From Mariprofundus sp. (GTDB taxonomy: Bacteria > Pseudomonadota > Zetaproteobacteria > Mariprofundales > Mariprofundaceae): a stretch of 64,000 bases of DNA. The notes under the pieces are model-generated. The model ran no database searches. It worked only from the letters and a program-made list of their open reading frames with translations, and was not told where the DNA came from. The DNA is taken from contig JAJFLE010000037.1 in assembly GCA_021772835.1 (NCBI GenBank), positions 62,001-126,000 of the forward strand. The letters run 5' to 3'. Shown here piece after piece: positions 50,903 to 60,639 of the stretch. Both the position numbers and the translations under genes were made by a program. Position 1 is the stretch's first letter. Each line of letters starts with the position of its first letter.

Positions 50903-51424
50903 TCAGACTTTGCTCCGCAGCAGGACAAGGCAAGCGCCACCGCCACTGCCCGGCTGCGGAATGGCTGCCAGAATACATCTGGCCATAGCCCCTTCACGCA
51001 GCCATTGGTAAACGGCATCTTTCAGAACCGCTCTACCCTGCGAATGCAGCCCCCTGCCATGAATAACCGTTATGGCACGGTGCTTATGAGTCACTGCCTG
51101 GAGAAACTCATGCTGCAAAAAATTCAGCGCTTCATCGCGGGTCATACCATGCAGATCCAGGGTTAATCCGGCAGCCGGGTCACCTGCAGCCAAGCGCTTT
51201 AAACGCCCCCGGGAAATCCCGTCGGCTTTTAATACCCAGGGGTCTTCAGTCGTTTGCAGCAAAATATTGAGTGATGCATACGTGTTGAGTGACGGTTTTG
51301 CACGGTTCACAGGCAATGCGACAGTTCTTTTGACGCTTTGTTTTTCAGACGGCTGTTTTTTCTGCTCATGTACGAGGGGCTGCACCTTGCTCATCGCTTC
51401 GGCAAACAGTTTATCCTCATCCAC
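50903..51424 (-). CDS. Smr domain-containing protein
   Basis: 173 residues. A variable N-terminal part is followed by a small MutS-related (Smr) domain: LTLDLHGMTRDEALNFLQHEFLQAV (the DLHG motif) and ITVIHGRGLHSQGRAVLKDAVYQWL (the HGRG-type motif). Smr domains are nucleases in several proteins. The closest layout is the YdaL/SmrA type. It is 3 bp downstream of gpsA. Confidence 0.9.
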   Translation of the reverse strand: MDEDKLFAEAMSKVQPLVHEQKKQPSEKQSVKRTVALPVNRAKPSLNTYASLNILLQTTEDPWVLKADGISRGRLKRLAAGDPAAGLTLDLHGMTRDEALNFLQHEFLQAVTHKHRAITVIHGRGLHSQGRAVLKDAVYQWLREGAMARCILAAIPQPGSGGGACLVLLRSKV

Positions 51425-51427
51425 GAC

Positions 51428-52420
51428 TTATTCCGCCTTCTCCGGCCGCTCCATCAGCTGCCTCAATCCCTCAGCAATGGTCAATTCTCCTGCCAGCACC
51501 AGGTGTATAGACTGCATCAAAGGTAATTCTATTTGCATGCGTGTCGCCATCTGATGCACAGCCTGAGCTGTACGCACACCCTCAACAACCTGACCGATCG
51601 ATTCTTTTGCTGCGGTAAAATCCTCACCTTGCGCAATGGCTTTGCCAAACTGTCGATTGCGAGACAAGGAGCCTGTACAGGTCAATACCAGATCTCCGAG
51701 ACCTGAGAGACCCATAAGCGTTTCAGTTCTGCCGCCACAGGCTTGAGTCAGGCGGGCAATTTCTGCAAGACCACGCGTGACAACAGCAGCGACCGAATTG
51801 TGACCCAGACCCAGTCCGTCGGCCATACCTGCTGCGATAGCAATAACATTTTTCAGCGCACCACCCATGGCCACGCCGATCACGTCATCACTAAGATAGA
51901 TACGGAAATTGGTATCATCAAAATACGAGGCGGCCTTTTCAGCCAGACTTATATTATACGCCGCCATGGTAATGGCCGTCGGCTGACCTTCTGCAACCTC
52001 TTTGGCAAAAGAAGGGCCTGAGAGCAGTGCAATGCGACTGTTATCAATATATTTGGCCAGCATCTCATCCGTACGCACCAGCGTTTCCGGGTGCAGTCCC
52101 TTGCAGGCTGCCACCACAGGGTATGAACCATCAGCCAGCAGCGGCAAATAATCATCCACGGCTATGCACGGCAGCGCATAAACACAGACATCGATATCCT
52201 GGATTGCCCTCTGCACATCAGAGCTCACTTCAATATTCCCCGGTAATGGGATGCCCGGCAGATAACGCTGATTTTCACCGGCCTCATTGATCGCAGCGAC
52301 CTGTACATCGTTGCTGGCTACCAGACGTACATTCCGGTGACCTGAGCGCGCCAGCACTAACGCCAGCGCAGTTCCCCAGGAACCGGCACCCAGAACGCAC
52401 ACTTGTTGTCTTTTAGTCAT
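51428..52420 (-). CDS. gpsA: Glycerol-3-phosphate dehydrogenase [NAD(P)+]
   Basis: Makes sn-glycerol-3-phosphate for phospholipid synthesis. The nucleotide motif is VLGAGSWGTALALVLARSGH. The catalytic and substrate region includes GPSFAKEVAEGQPTA, GGALKNVIAIAAGMADGLGLG and GLSGLGDLVLTCTG. ATG 52420 is preferred over the track GTG (52426) because GGGG lies 5-6 bases upstream. It overlaps the lnt stop by 8 bp, so both are co-translated. Confidence 0.96.
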   Translation of the reverse strand: MTKRQQVCVLGAGSWGTALALVLARSGHRNVRLVASNDVQVAAINEAGENQRYLPGIPLPGNIEVSSDVQRAIQDIDVCVYALPCIAVDDYLPLLADGSYPVVAACKGLHPETLVRTDEMLAKYIDNSRIALLSGPSFAKEVAEGQPTAITMAAYNISLAEKAASYFDDTNFRIYLSDDVIGVAMGGALKNVIAIAAGMADGLGLGHNSVAAVVTRGLAEIARLTQACGGRTETLMGLSGLGDLVLTCTGSLSRNRQFGKAIAQGEDFTAAKESIGQVVEGVRTAQAVHQMATRMQIELPLMQSIHLVLAGELTIAEGLRQLMERPEKAE

Positions 52421-53876
52421 ATGCACCCCTGCCTCTGATCAGTGGAATGATTAACAATAACAGTGTGCTCAGCAAAGGCCAGTCACCCCATTGAACATAA
52501 GCTGTACGCGAATCCGACAATTGAAACTCTCCCTTCAGGGCAGCTTTCGTCCACCATGGCAGGCTAGAAACCACTTTGCCGTCTGGTCCGATAATAGCAG
52601 TTACGCCGGTATTGGCAGCTCGCAATACAAAACGGCCGGTCTCAACTGCCCGCATGCGTGCCGCCTGAAAATGTTGCCAGGCAGCAGGTGTCGTGCCGTA
52701 CCACGCGTCGTTGGTGACATTCACCAGCACCTGAGCGCCCTGCTCCACGCGCTGACGTGCCTGCTCCGGAAACAGTGATTCATAACATATCAGAGCGCCG
52801 TATTGGATGCCGCGTGCTTCCACCACGCCGGAATCCTCAGCCGGTCTGAAATCGGCAATTTCAGGCACCAGCGCATGCAGGAAAGGAATCCACGATGGCA
52901 CATATTCTCCAAACGGTACCAGATGCTGTTTGCCAGCAAACTGGCGCTCCTGCTGCTGTGGATCATGTGCAAACAGCCCGTTGTTGGCTGTCGATTCGCC
53001 GGTTAGCTTCAACCCGCCAAACAGCAGTGGCGTTTTCCAGGCCGCAATCTCATCGCTCAACCAGACATCCCAACCTGAAGCGCGGGAAAGGAAAAATGGC
53101 ACAGCAGCCTCAGGCCAGATAATGATATCGCTCTTTTGCGCGACTTCGGCTGAAAGACCCGCATAACGAAACATCGTCTCATTCACAAATGCCGCATCCC
53201 ACTTCTGATCCTGCGGAATATTCCCCTGAATCAGTGCTGCCTGATACAGCTCGCCTTTGCCCGCTTCAGGCTGCGGCGCCAGTAGCACCAGCAGTGTCGC
53301 CAGGACAAGACCAAAACTGCCCCACTTTTTCTCCTTATGTGTGATAAGCAACAGCAGCGATGCTGCAATCAAAGCCGGTAGCAGCGCCATGCCATAGACA
53401 CCAAACCACGCTGCCCAACCGATTGCCGGTGTATCAAGCATCAGATTACCTAGCGCCGTCCAGGGAAGACCTGTAAAGATATGACCGCGCAGCCACTCAG
53501 TTGCCACTGCCGCCAATGGAAAGCTGATCAGTATCCAGTGTGTGTTGCCAGCCGTCCTTGTCGTAATCCAGGCCCACAGTGCCGGCAAGAGGGCCATCAC
53601 GGCTCCCACCAGTATCACACAAAATACAGCAGCCACCCATGGCAGATGTCCGAACGTGTTCAGGGTTGGAGCCAGCCACCAGGCACCTAAGCCAAACCAT
53701 CCGAATCCGAACGCATAACCGACACGAAACGAAGAACCCTGGCAGATCAACCATAGCCAACCACCCAGAGCCGGAATTGCCAGCCAGGCGTAATCGTAAG
53801 GAGAAAAAGTGAATGGCATGAGCGCACCGAGTGCGAGTGCCATGAAAACATGTAAATGATTAGTCGTGCGCTTCAC
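52413..53876 (-). CDS. lnt: Apolipoprotein N-acyltransferase
   Basis: An inner-membrane enzyme that adds the third acyl chain to lipoproteins. Multiple N-terminal helices are followed by a nitrilase-type domain with the catalytic Glu in DIIIWPEAAVPFF, Lys in LFGGLKL and Cys in GALICYESLFPEQA. The length of 487 residues is normal. It directly follows corC, the standard proteobacterial order, and would serve the lipoprotein encoded at 7.55 kb. Confidence 0.95.
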   Translation of the reverse strand: MKRTTNHLHVFMALALGALMPFTFSPYDYAWLAIPALGGWLWLICQGSSFRVGYAFGFGWFGLGAWWLAPTLNTFGHLPWVAAVFCVILVGAVMALLPALWAWITTRTAGNTHWILISFPLAAVATEWLRGHIFTGLPWTALGNLMLDTPAIGWAAWFGVYGMALLPALIAASLLLLITHKEKKWGSFGLVLATLLVLLAPQPEAGKGELYQAALIQGNIPQDQKWDAAFVNETMFRYAGLSAEVAQKSDIIIWPEAAVPFFLSRASGWDVWLSDEIAAWKTPLLFGGLKLTGESTANNGLFAHDPQQQERQFAGKQHLVPFGEYVPSWIPFLHALVPEIADFRPAEDSGVVEARGIQYGALICYESLFPEQARQRVEQGAQVLVNVTNDAWYGTTPAAWQHFQAARMRAVETGRFVLRAANTGVTAIIGPDGKVVSSLPWWTKAALKGEFQLSDSRTAYVQWGDWPLLSTLLLLIIPLIRGRGAYD

Positions 53877-54707
53877 TTATATATTCTTATGATTTTGCTG
53901 AAGTTGAACGCGCAGCTTACTGATGCGGCGAGGATCGGCTTCCAGCACGTGAATCTGAAGCCCATCGAGCCTCATGCTCTCTCCCTGCTTGGGAATACGT
54001 CCTAGTCGGGTCGTAACCCAGCCTGCCACAGTGTCATAGTCACCCTGTGGCAACCGCACACCCAGAGCCTCGCTCAGCTCTTCAATGTGCATACGAGCCT
54101 GAACCATATAATTACCATCGCTCATGGGATGAAACTCACCGTACTCCGCCTCACTGGCCTCATTGATTTCACCAACAATCTCTTTAAGCAGATCGGGCAG
54201 TGTTACCAGCCCGGCCGTGCCGCCATACTCATCCAGCACCATGGCTATATGACAGGAGGCCTCTTTCATCTCTGACAACAAACCGGAAACCTGCTCCAGC
54301 TCCAGCACACGCAGACAAGGACGCATCAGACTGGTCAAAGTTACCGCATCGCCATTGATGCGTGCTGCGATGACATCCTGCGCATGCACCACGCCAAGTA
54401 CGTGATCAATATCGCCATCAATCACCGGTAGACGACTGACACCATTTTCTATCAGGCTGCGCTCTACATCGGCCAATGGCGCATCCACAGTCACAGAATA
54501 AATCTGTGAACGCGGCACCATTACTTCGCGCACGCGGGTATCATGAAAAGCAATGATCTGCTCCAGCATGCTGCGCTGTTCATCCGACTGAACCGCCTCG
54601 GCCCTGCCCAGCACCGCGAGCAATTCCGATTCGTCTTTGCCCGGACGCATATGTTCAATCAGCGATTTGCGCCATACCCCCATCCATCTCTGGATCAGAT
54701 TTGTCAT
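53877..54707 (-). CDS. corC: CorC/HlyC-type CBS-domain transporter-associated protein
   Basis: 276 residues with two CBS domains (REVMVPRSQIYSVTVDAPLADVERSLIENGVSRLPVIDGD; VLELEQVSGLLSEMKEASCHIAMVLDEYGGTAGLVTLPDLLKEIVGEI) and a C-terminal CorC_HlyC domain. CorC-type proteins are linked to magnesium/cobalt efflux. It overlaps ybeY by 4 bp and abuts lnt, matching the ybeZ-ybeY-ybeX-lnt operon. Confidence 0.92.
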   Translation of the reverse strand: MTNLIQRWMGVWRKSLIEHMRPGKDESELLAVLGRAEAVQSDEQRSMLEQIIAFHDTRVREVMVPRSQIYSVTVDAPLADVERSLIENGVSRLPVIDGDIDHVLGVVHAQDVIAARINGDAVTLTSLMRPCLRVLELEQVSGLLSEMKEASCHIAMVLDEYGGTAGLVTLPDLLKEIVGEINEASEAEYGEFHPMSDGNYMVQARMHIEELSEALGVRLPQGDYDTVAGWVTTRLGRIPKQGESMRLDGLQIHVLEADPRRISKLRVQLQQNHKNI

Positions 54708-55189
54708 GTTATCTCCATATCTAAGGCATTCGCTGGGTAAGGGTTATGCAAGCCAATTCGTGCCATGGCCTGTTTCTCCAGAGCTTGCATCTCATCCGCG
54801 CCGTCATCGTTGATGTGATCGTAGCCAAGCAGATGCAGTGTTGCATGTATAATCAGATGCAGTTGATGCGCCGATTGTGGCAGGCCCAGACGTTTGGCTT
54901 CAAGCTCAATAAAGGGAACAGCAAGTGCAATGTCGCCCAGCGGCTGATCAACATCGAAAACGGGGCCGTCCTGCATCGGAAAACTAAGCACATCGGTCAC
55001 CGTGTCTTTGCCGCGCCAAAGATTATTGAGACTTTGCACCTCAGAATCCGGTGCAAAGCGTATGCATAGATCCGGTTTTATATCACCGGCAAAGCCTGCC
55101 ACCTTGCAGGCGGTCAAAATAGCCTGTTCAATGCCGTCAGGCGGGGTAAAACTACCCTCAAGTTCTTCATCCATAAGCACTTCAATCAC
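54704..55189 (-). CDS. ybeY: Endoribonuclease YbeY
   Basis: A metal-dependent RNase for 16S rRNA 3' maturation and ribosome quality control. The zinc ligands are in LIIHATLHLLGYDHINDD (H-x3-H-x5-H). TDVLSFPM and LGDIALA are also typical. It is 161 residues. It overlaps phoH and corC by 4 bp at either end. Confidence 0.95.
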   Translation of the reverse strand: MIEVLMDEELEGSFTPPDGIEQAILTACKVAGFAGDIKPDLCIRFAPDSEVQSLNNLWRGKDTVTDVLSFPMQDGPVFDVDQPLGDIALAVPFIELEAKRLGLPQSAHQLHLIIHATLHLLGYDHINDDGADEMQALEKQAMARIGLHNPYPANALDMEIT

Positions 55190-56142
55190 TGCTCTTTTTT
55201 CTCCATGCCTTCATAGGCATTCACAATAGTCTCGACAAGGCGGTGGCGCACTACATCCCGGCCGCTCAAACGGCAAATACCTATATCGCTGACGTGCTCG
55301 AGCACCTGCAAGGCATGCAACAAGCCGCTATGCTGATGACGCGGCAAATCCACCTGTGTCACATCACCGGTTACGACCATTTTGGAACCGAAACCGAGAC
55401 GGGTAAGGAACATTTTCATCTGCTCGCGCGTGGTATTCTGTGCCTCATCGAGGATGACAAAGGCATCGTTGAGTGTGCGACCGCGCATATAAGCAAGTGG
55501 TGCCACCTCGATCAGGTTCTGCTCCAGCATGGTATTCATCTTCTCCACACCAAGCATATCGGTCAATGCATCAAACAAGGGGCGCAAATACGGATCCACT
55601 TTCTGTTGCATGTCTCCGGGCAGAAAGCCAAGACGCTCTCCCGCCTCCACCGCCGGACGCGTAAGGATAATACGCGCCACCTGATTTCCGTTCATGGCGG
55701 CAACTGCCGCGGCAACCGCCAGATAAGTTTTACCCGAACCTGCAGGCCCCACAGCCAGCGTTAAGGTTTTGCTCATGATTGTGTTGAGATAGGCACGCTG
55801 GTTCGGTGTTTTTCCACCGATATGACGACGACCAGCAATAATGATGCCCTTGTCTACAGCCTGTTGCTGATCACGGTTATCTTCCACTGCTTCATCCTTT
55901 AATACACCTTCAATATCGACATTCGTCAGTTCGCCAGGACGACTGGAAAACAGCCTGATGAGTTTAAACATGGCCTCACAGGCACGTTTGGCCTGATCCC
56001 CTTCAATATCCCATGCGCCGGGCCGCCCGAGAAAATGAACCTGGTACTCCTGCTCTATCCTCTGCAGAATCCAGTTGCCCGCCCCACATATTGCCTGCAT
56101 CGATAAGGTATCAGCAGCATTCAGGTGCAAAGGGACTATCAT
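55186..56142 (-). CDS. ybeZ: PhoH-like ATPase (YbeZ)
   Basis: A 318-residue P-loop ATPase/helicase-like protein: Walker A VGPAGSGKTYLAVA, Walker B AFVILDEAQNTTREQMKMFLTRLGFGSKMVVTGDVTQVDLP. It partners YbeY in RNA metabolism. Its N-terminal extension before the core is normal for YbeZ. It begins 9 bp after the miaB stop and overlaps ybeY. Confidence 0.95.
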   Translation of the reverse strand: MIVPLHLNAADTLSMQAICGAGNWILQRIEQEYQVHFLGRPGAWDIEGDQAKRACEAMFKLIRLFSSRPGELTNVDIEGVLKDEAVEDNRDQQQAVDKGIIIAGRRHIGGKTPNQRAYLNTIMSKTLTLAVGPAGSGKTYLAVAAAVAAMNGNQVARIILTRPAVEAGERLGFLPGDMQQKVDPYLRPLFDALTDMLGVEKMNTMLEQNLIEVAPLAYMRGRTLNDAFVILDEAQNTTREQMKMFLTRLGFGSKMVVTGDVTQVDLPRHQHSGLLHALQVLEHVSDIGICRLSGRDVVRHRLVETIVNAYEGMEKKEQ

Positions 56143-56151
56143 GATAGTGAA

Positions 56152-57510
56152 TCAGTCGCCGGCAAGAATCAACTCACCACGCAATGACTGGCCGTAGGCC
56201 TCGGCAACAGAGACAGGCATCAGTTGTCCGATCTGACGCATTTGGCCTTTGAAATGAATAATCTTGAAATCAGCAGTACGGCCTTCCATGTCTCCGGGAT
56301 TGCGCCCGGCCTTCTCAACCAGAACTTCAAGTTTTTTGCCCAATTGTTTCTGCATCGAAGCACGCGATTGCTCACGTGTCAGTTCCAGCAAGCGTTGCAG
56401 GCGCGCATCTTTTACCTCTTCAGGCACAGAATCTCCCGACTTTGATGCAGGTGTTCCCGGACGCGGGCTGTATTTAAAGCAGTAGGCCGAGTCAAAAACC
56501 ACGCGTTTGACCAGATCCATGGTAGCCTCGAAATCTTCATCGCTTTCACCGGGATAACCTACAATGAAATCAGATGAGAGGGCTATATCGGGACAAAACT
56601 CGCGCAACTCGTCGATAATGCGGAAGTAGGTCTCACGGTCATGACCGCGATGCATCATTTTCAGCACGTGATCAGAACCACTCTGAACCGGCAGATGCAG
56701 ATACGGCATCAGTTGCGGAATTTCTGCAAAGGCCTGACACAGTTCAGTTGTCATCTCCATCGGATGCGAAGTGGAGAAACGCAAACGCTTTAAAGCGGGC
56801 AATTCCGCCACAGCATAGAGCAACATGGTGAAATCCCACTCTTCTTCATCAGAGCCTGTGCCACGATAGGCATTCACATTCTGTCCCAGCAAACTGATTT
56901 CTACCGTACCACCATCAAGCTGGTCTCGGCACTCATCAAGAATGTCTGCAACCGGACGCGAAATTTCTGCTCCGCGTGTATAGGGCACCACACAGAATGT
57001 GCAAAATTTATCGCAGCCCTCCATGATCGTCACACAACCGGCTACACCATGGCTCTCGGCTTTGGGCAGATGGTCGAATTTCTCAATTTCAGGCATATCA
57101 GTTTGACTCACGTGAACACGGTCACGTCGAATGGCTTTCACCATCTCAGGCAGGCGGTGATAACTCTGCGGCCCAAAGACAATATCCACATAAGGCGCTC
57201 GTTTCTGAATACGCTCACCTTCCTGCTGGCCTACACACCCGCCCACGCCGATAATCATATCCGGCCGCTTATCTTTCAGCTTCTTGTAGCGGCCAAGTTC
57301 GGAATAGACCTTGTCTTCAGCTTTTTCACGAATCGAGCAGGTGTTCATCAGAATAACATCGGCATCTTCGGGTGCTGCAACCAGACGCAGGCCATAGGCT
57401 TGCTTCATCATATCTGCCATACGGGCAGAATCGTATTCATTCATCTGGCAGCCGTATGTTTTAATAAACAGGGTATCCAGAGACTTTATGAGTTCATTGT
57501 TTTGTTTCAT
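56152..57510 (-). CDS. miaB: tRNA-2-methylthio-N6-isopentenyladenosine-37 methylthiotransferase
   Basis: A radical-SAM methylthiotransferase. The first cluster ligands are in FIKTYGCQMNEYDSARM, NTCSIREKAEDK and VGGCVGQQEG. The radical-SAM CxxxCxxC is GCDKFCTFCVVPYTRG, and the TRAM domain lies at the C-terminus (LMPVSVAEAYGQSLRGEL). ATG 57510 is used; GTG 57522, which has GAGGCGGG upstream, is a reasonable alternative. The gene heads the miaB-ybeZ-ybeY-corC-lnt operon. Confidence 0.95.
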   Translation of the reverse strand: MKQNNELIKSLDTLFIKTYGCQMNEYDSARMADMMKQAYGLRLVAAPEDADVILMNTCSIREKAEDKVYSELGRYKKLKDKRPDMIIGVGGCVGQQEGERIQKRAPYVDIVFGPQSYHRLPEMVKAIRRDRVHVSQTDMPEIEKFDHLPKAESHGVAGCVTIMEGCDKFCTFCVVPYTRGAEISRPVADILDECRDQLDGGTVEISLLGQNVNAYRGTGSDEEEWDFTMLLYAVAELPALKRLRFSTSHPMEMTTELCQAFAEIPQLMPYLHLPVQSGSDHVLKMMHRGHDRETYFRIIDELREFCPDIALSSDFIVGYPGESDEDFEATMDLVKRVVFDSAYCFKYSPRPGTPASKSGDSVPEEVKDARLQRLLELTREQSRASMQKQLGKKLEVLVEKAGRNPGDMEGRTADFKIIHFKGQMRQIGQLMPVSVAEAYGQSLRGELILAGD

Positions 57511-57677
57511 GGGACGACGCACGCTAAAGCCCGCCTCTGATTCAGGCAATCGCAAGCTGCACACAACCGTAACCGAACTGCGTAAGTGGCGCTGAATTTA
57601 CTGCCTGCCTGGTGGGCTTGTCGTGCACAATACTCGTTCTAGCACGGGTTAAATGTTACGAGTACAGCTTTTCAAAG

Positions 57678-57701
57678 TATTGATTCCCCGTTAGCAGGCT
57701 G
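57678..57701 (+). repeat. Dispersed 24-bp repeat, copy 2
   Basis: TATTGATTCCCCGTTAGCAG plus GCTG, similar to 45458-45481. It lies in the gap between miaB and the HDOD gene; nothing else is evident there. Confidence 0.6.
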
Positions 57702-57757
57702 GTTTTCGGGGCATTTTGATTCGAGCTGTCCATAGCCCTGTCTTCATACTCATTTGA

Positions 57758-58615
57758 TCAGCAGAAGATATCGCTTAACTCGTCAAAGCCGTCTTCCAGC
57801 TCGACTTCCACCGCTGCCAGTTGTGTTTCATTCAAAGCCAACCGTTGGATCGGCGGATATTGCAGCGCTTCCATGCCTTCCGGAACCTCATCAAACGGCA
57901 GTTCGATACCGGTGCTATGCAAGAGGAATTGTACAGCATCAATCAGATCAATGAGATTTTCGCGCGGGCGATCATCAGCCTCGACACCGTGGTGTGATGC
58001 CAGCGAGATAAAGGCATCTGGCATCAGCCAATCGGTCAACAGACGTCCACCCATTTCACGGTGCAGTTGCCGCAACAGCTGCTTTCTCTCCTCAGCATTA
58101 CATTTAACAATTTCATCAGGTACGGCACAAATGATCGCCGGTACGCCGACATCAAAAAGAAGACCGGCCAGAAACGCCTCCTCCGGATCAACACTGCCCA
58201 CCAGACGGGCCAGGTGCTGGGCTGCCACCGCAACCAGCAGTGAGTGTTTGCTACCTTCACGCAACAGGTCCTGCAGTTCCTTGTTTTTCACCGACAGATG
58301 CAGCTGCGTAGAAATGGCCGTGAGCAGTTGCAGTGTTTTGCGCCCACCCAGCCGCTGGATGGCCATGGAGAGGTTGCGAATTTCCGCGCCCCCACTTCGA
58401 AATCGCGCACTGTTAGCTATACGTAACACGGTTGTGGAGAGGGTGGAGTCCGAAGCGATAACCTTGGCAATATCGGCGGCACCCTTGCCCTCATCAGCGA
58501 CAATTTTTCTTACTTTAATCACCGCTTCCGGTAACACAGGCAGCTTGGCATCACCGTCCTGGAAACGCTGTCGAATAATTTTTGCCAGTTCATATGCTTC
58601 CATATCAGTGTTCAT
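57758..58615 (-). CDS. HDOD domain-containing signalling protein
   Basis: A 285-residue protein with an HDOD (HD-related output) domain: LPVLPEAVIKVRKIVADEG, IASDSTLSTTVLRIANSARFRSGGAEIRNLSMAIQRLGGRKTLQLL, then the HD-like VAVAAQHLARLVG and HHGVEADDRPRENLIDLIDAVQ. HDOD proteins take part in phosphorelay and second-messenger signalling and generally lack hydrolase activity. Its start overlaps the GspE-type ATPase stop by 11 bp, so the two may act together in surface-motility or secretion control. Confidence 0.9.
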   Translation of the reverse strand: MNTDMEAYELAKIIRQRFQDGDAKLPVLPEAVIKVRKIVADEGKGAADIAKVIASDSTLSTTVLRIANSARFRSGGAEIRNLSMAIQRLGGRKTLQLLTAISTQLHLSVKNKELQDLLREGSKHSLLVAVAAQHLARLVGSVDPEEAFLAGLLFDVGVPAIICAVPDEIVKCNAEERKQLLRQLHREMGGRLLTDWLMPDAFISLASHHGVEADDRPRENLIDLIDAVQFLLHSTGIELPFDEVPEGMEALQYPPIQRLALNETQLAAVEVELEDGFDELSDIFC

Positions 58616-60506
58616 GCCCCATCAGTCGGTAAATATCTTCCACACTACGCGTAGAGAGTGTGCGCGGTGCAATGCGATACACCTCTTCAGCAGTTGTCAG
58701 GCCTAGCAATACTTTGTACAACCCATCTTCCATCAGCGAGAGCAGATCGGTACTTTCGCAACTGATCTGCCGCACATCATGCGAGCTTTTATGTGCCAGG
58801 ATCGCCTCTCTCACATCCTCGTTGAGCACCAGTAACTCGTGCAGCGCGGTTCGTCCGTGATATCCGGTACCGTAACAGGTGCTGCAACCGGTGCCGCGAT
58901 AAAACGTGCGGCTGCGCAGGGTTTTATCGTCAATACCGATCAGGTTGGCAATACGCTTATTCGGCATATAGGCCTGCCTGCATTCCGGGCAGATCGTACG
59001 AATCAGGCGCTGTGCCAGAATACTCACCACGGTGGATGAAATCAGGAAGGTTTCGATACCCATATCGATCAAACGCAGCAGACCGCCTATCGAATCCTCG
59101 GTATGGAACGTAGTCAGCACCTTGTGACCGGTCAATGCAGCCTGCACAGCCACCTGGGCAGAAGCACGGTCGCGCACTTCGCCCATGACAATAATGTCGG
59201 GATCCTGACGCATCATCGCTTTCAGGGACTGATCGAAAGAGCGCCCGGCAGTTGCATCGATTGAGCACTGCATAATACCCGGCACGATATATTCAACGGG
59301 GTCTTCAACCGTAATAATTTTGGTTGTCGGACGATTCAGGTAATCGACTGCAGCATACAGTGTGGAGGTTTTACCAGAGCCGGTCGGCCCGGTAATCAGG
59401 ATGACGCCGGTAGGCACATCCAGCGCCTCATGTTTGAAACGATCCAGCACGCCGCGGCTCATACTGATCTGCTCGATATTTTTCAATCCTCCGGAACTGC
59501 GCAGGATACGCATCACCATATTCTCGCCGTAAACCGTGACATAAGTGGAGACCCGGTAGTCGCAGCCAACATTGCCAACCTCGCGCCTGAAACGACCATC
59601 CTGATGACGCCGGCTATCCGAAATATCCATCTCGGATAACACCTTCAGGCGCGCCATCACCCGTTGCGCCAGCTCGGAAGGAAGATCCATTTTGTGAATC
59701 AGTACACCATCAAGGCGAAAACGAATTCGGGTTGAATTCTCCATCGGTTCAATATGAATATCACTGGCATGATCACGAATAGCGCTGAGCAGAACACTGT
59801 CGACAACATCAGCCACCTGATCCTTTTGCTCAGCACCCTTGCCGCCAGCCGTCTCCAGCTTACTAAGTAGTGCGAGCACTGAACTTTCGGCTGCAATCGA
59901 TACCACTGCTTTTTTATGCATCTGCTTTTCAATTTCGGCAATTGCCGGATTGTTCAAGGGGCTGGCAGTTGCAATCGACACCTTGTTGCCACTGGCCTCA
60001 TACGGTACCGTCAAATGCATACGCATAAATTTGATGGCGAAGCGGCCAAGCACCGCTCGATCAGCCGTATCCAGATCGATATGGATCAGTGGCATGGCCA
60101 GTTGTTCGGAAAGCGCCTGAGCCAGTTGGCGGTCATCAATAAAACCAAGCTCACGAATCACCGTGCCAATGCGCTGACCAGGTGAAATCGCCATTTTTTG
60201 CTCAGCCTGCTGCAACTGTTGCAGGCTGATATGACCCAGTTCGCAGATCAGTTCACCGATGCGGAATTCTCTGCCATGTTTACGGATAATACGCCGATGT
60301 TCACTTTCGGTGAGCCTGCCCAGCTCGATGAGAATGGTGGAAAGCAGCTTGCTGCTGCCAAGCTTCTCCTGCACACGCATCGCTTTTTTGACATCTGCAA
60401 CGCCCATCACGCCATCCTCAATGAGGATAGCGGCAAAGTGCCCGCCCGGACGTTCGTCTAAGCCGGGAATTGAGATCTTTTCGTCTGAGTTTTGCATATC
60501 CGACAT
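58605..60506 (-). CDS. GspE/PilB-family type II secretion / type IV pilus assembly ATPase
   Basis: A 633-residue secretion ATPase. Two N-terminal GspEII/MshEN-like segments (about 25-100 and 100-180, including ISPGQRIGTVIRELGFIDDRQLAQALSEQ) precede the ATPase core. The core has Walker A LITGPTGSGKTSTLYAAVDYL, Asp box TIEDPVEY-like ITVEDPVEYIVPG, Walker B PDIIVMGEVRDRASAQVA and His box TTFHTEDSIGG. A zinc-binding CPECRQAY/CSTCYGTGY pair follows. No pilin, platform or secretin gene is nearby. It is fused operonically to the HDOD gene. Confidence 0.92.
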   Translation of the reverse strand: MSDMQNSDEKISIPGLDERPGGHFAAILIEDGVMGVADVKKAMRVQEKLGSSKLLSTILIELGRLTESEHRRIIRKHGREFRIGELICELGHISLQQLQQAEQKMAISPGQRIGTVIRELGFIDDRQLAQALSEQLAMPLIHIDLDTADRAVLGRFAIKFMRMHLTVPYEASGNKVSIATASPLNNPAIAEIEKQMHKKAVVSIAAESSVLALLSKLETAGGKGAEQKDQVADVVDSVLLSAIRDHASDIHIEPMENSTRIRFRLDGVLIHKMDLPSELAQRVMARLKVLSEMDISDSRRHQDGRFRREVGNVGCDYRVSTYVTVYGENMVMRILRSSGGLKNIEQISMSRGVLDRFKHEALDVPTGVILITGPTGSGKTSTLYAAVDYLNRPTTKIITVEDPVEYIVPGIMQCSIDATAGRSFDQSLKAMMRQDPDIIVMGEVRDRASAQVAVQAALTGHKVLTTFHTEDSIGGLLRLIDMGIETFLISSTVVSILAQRLIRTICPECRQAYMPNKRIANLIGIDDKTLRSRTFYRGTGCSTCYGTGYHGRTALHELLVLNEDVREAILAHKSSHDVRQISCESTDLLSLMEDGLYKVLLGLTTAEEVYRIAPRTLSTRSVEDIYRLMGHEH

Positions 60507-60578
60507 GGATCCTCCTGACGGCGTCGCTTAGCCATCAGCAGGTTCCATGCCAGATTATCAAGGTGAGGTATGATGAGT

Positions 60579-60633
60579 GAAGAGTCGGGGACAGCTGACA
60601 GAAGGGATGATTTATTCCCATTCATGACTCTTC
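60579..60633. repeat. Inverted repeat GAAGAGTC / GACTCTTC downstream of smc
   Basis: An 8-bp inverted repeat with a nested GGGA-TCCC hairpin in the 133-bp gap between smc and the GspE-type gene. There is no T tract. It may form a stem-loop in the smc 3' region or the gspE leader. Confidence 0.4.
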
Positions 60634-60639
60634 TCTTGT

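Noticed and set aside
57873-58706. 277-codon plus-strand ORF
   Set aside because: It is antisense to the HDOD gene; Ser/Arg-rich composition typical of a codon shadow.
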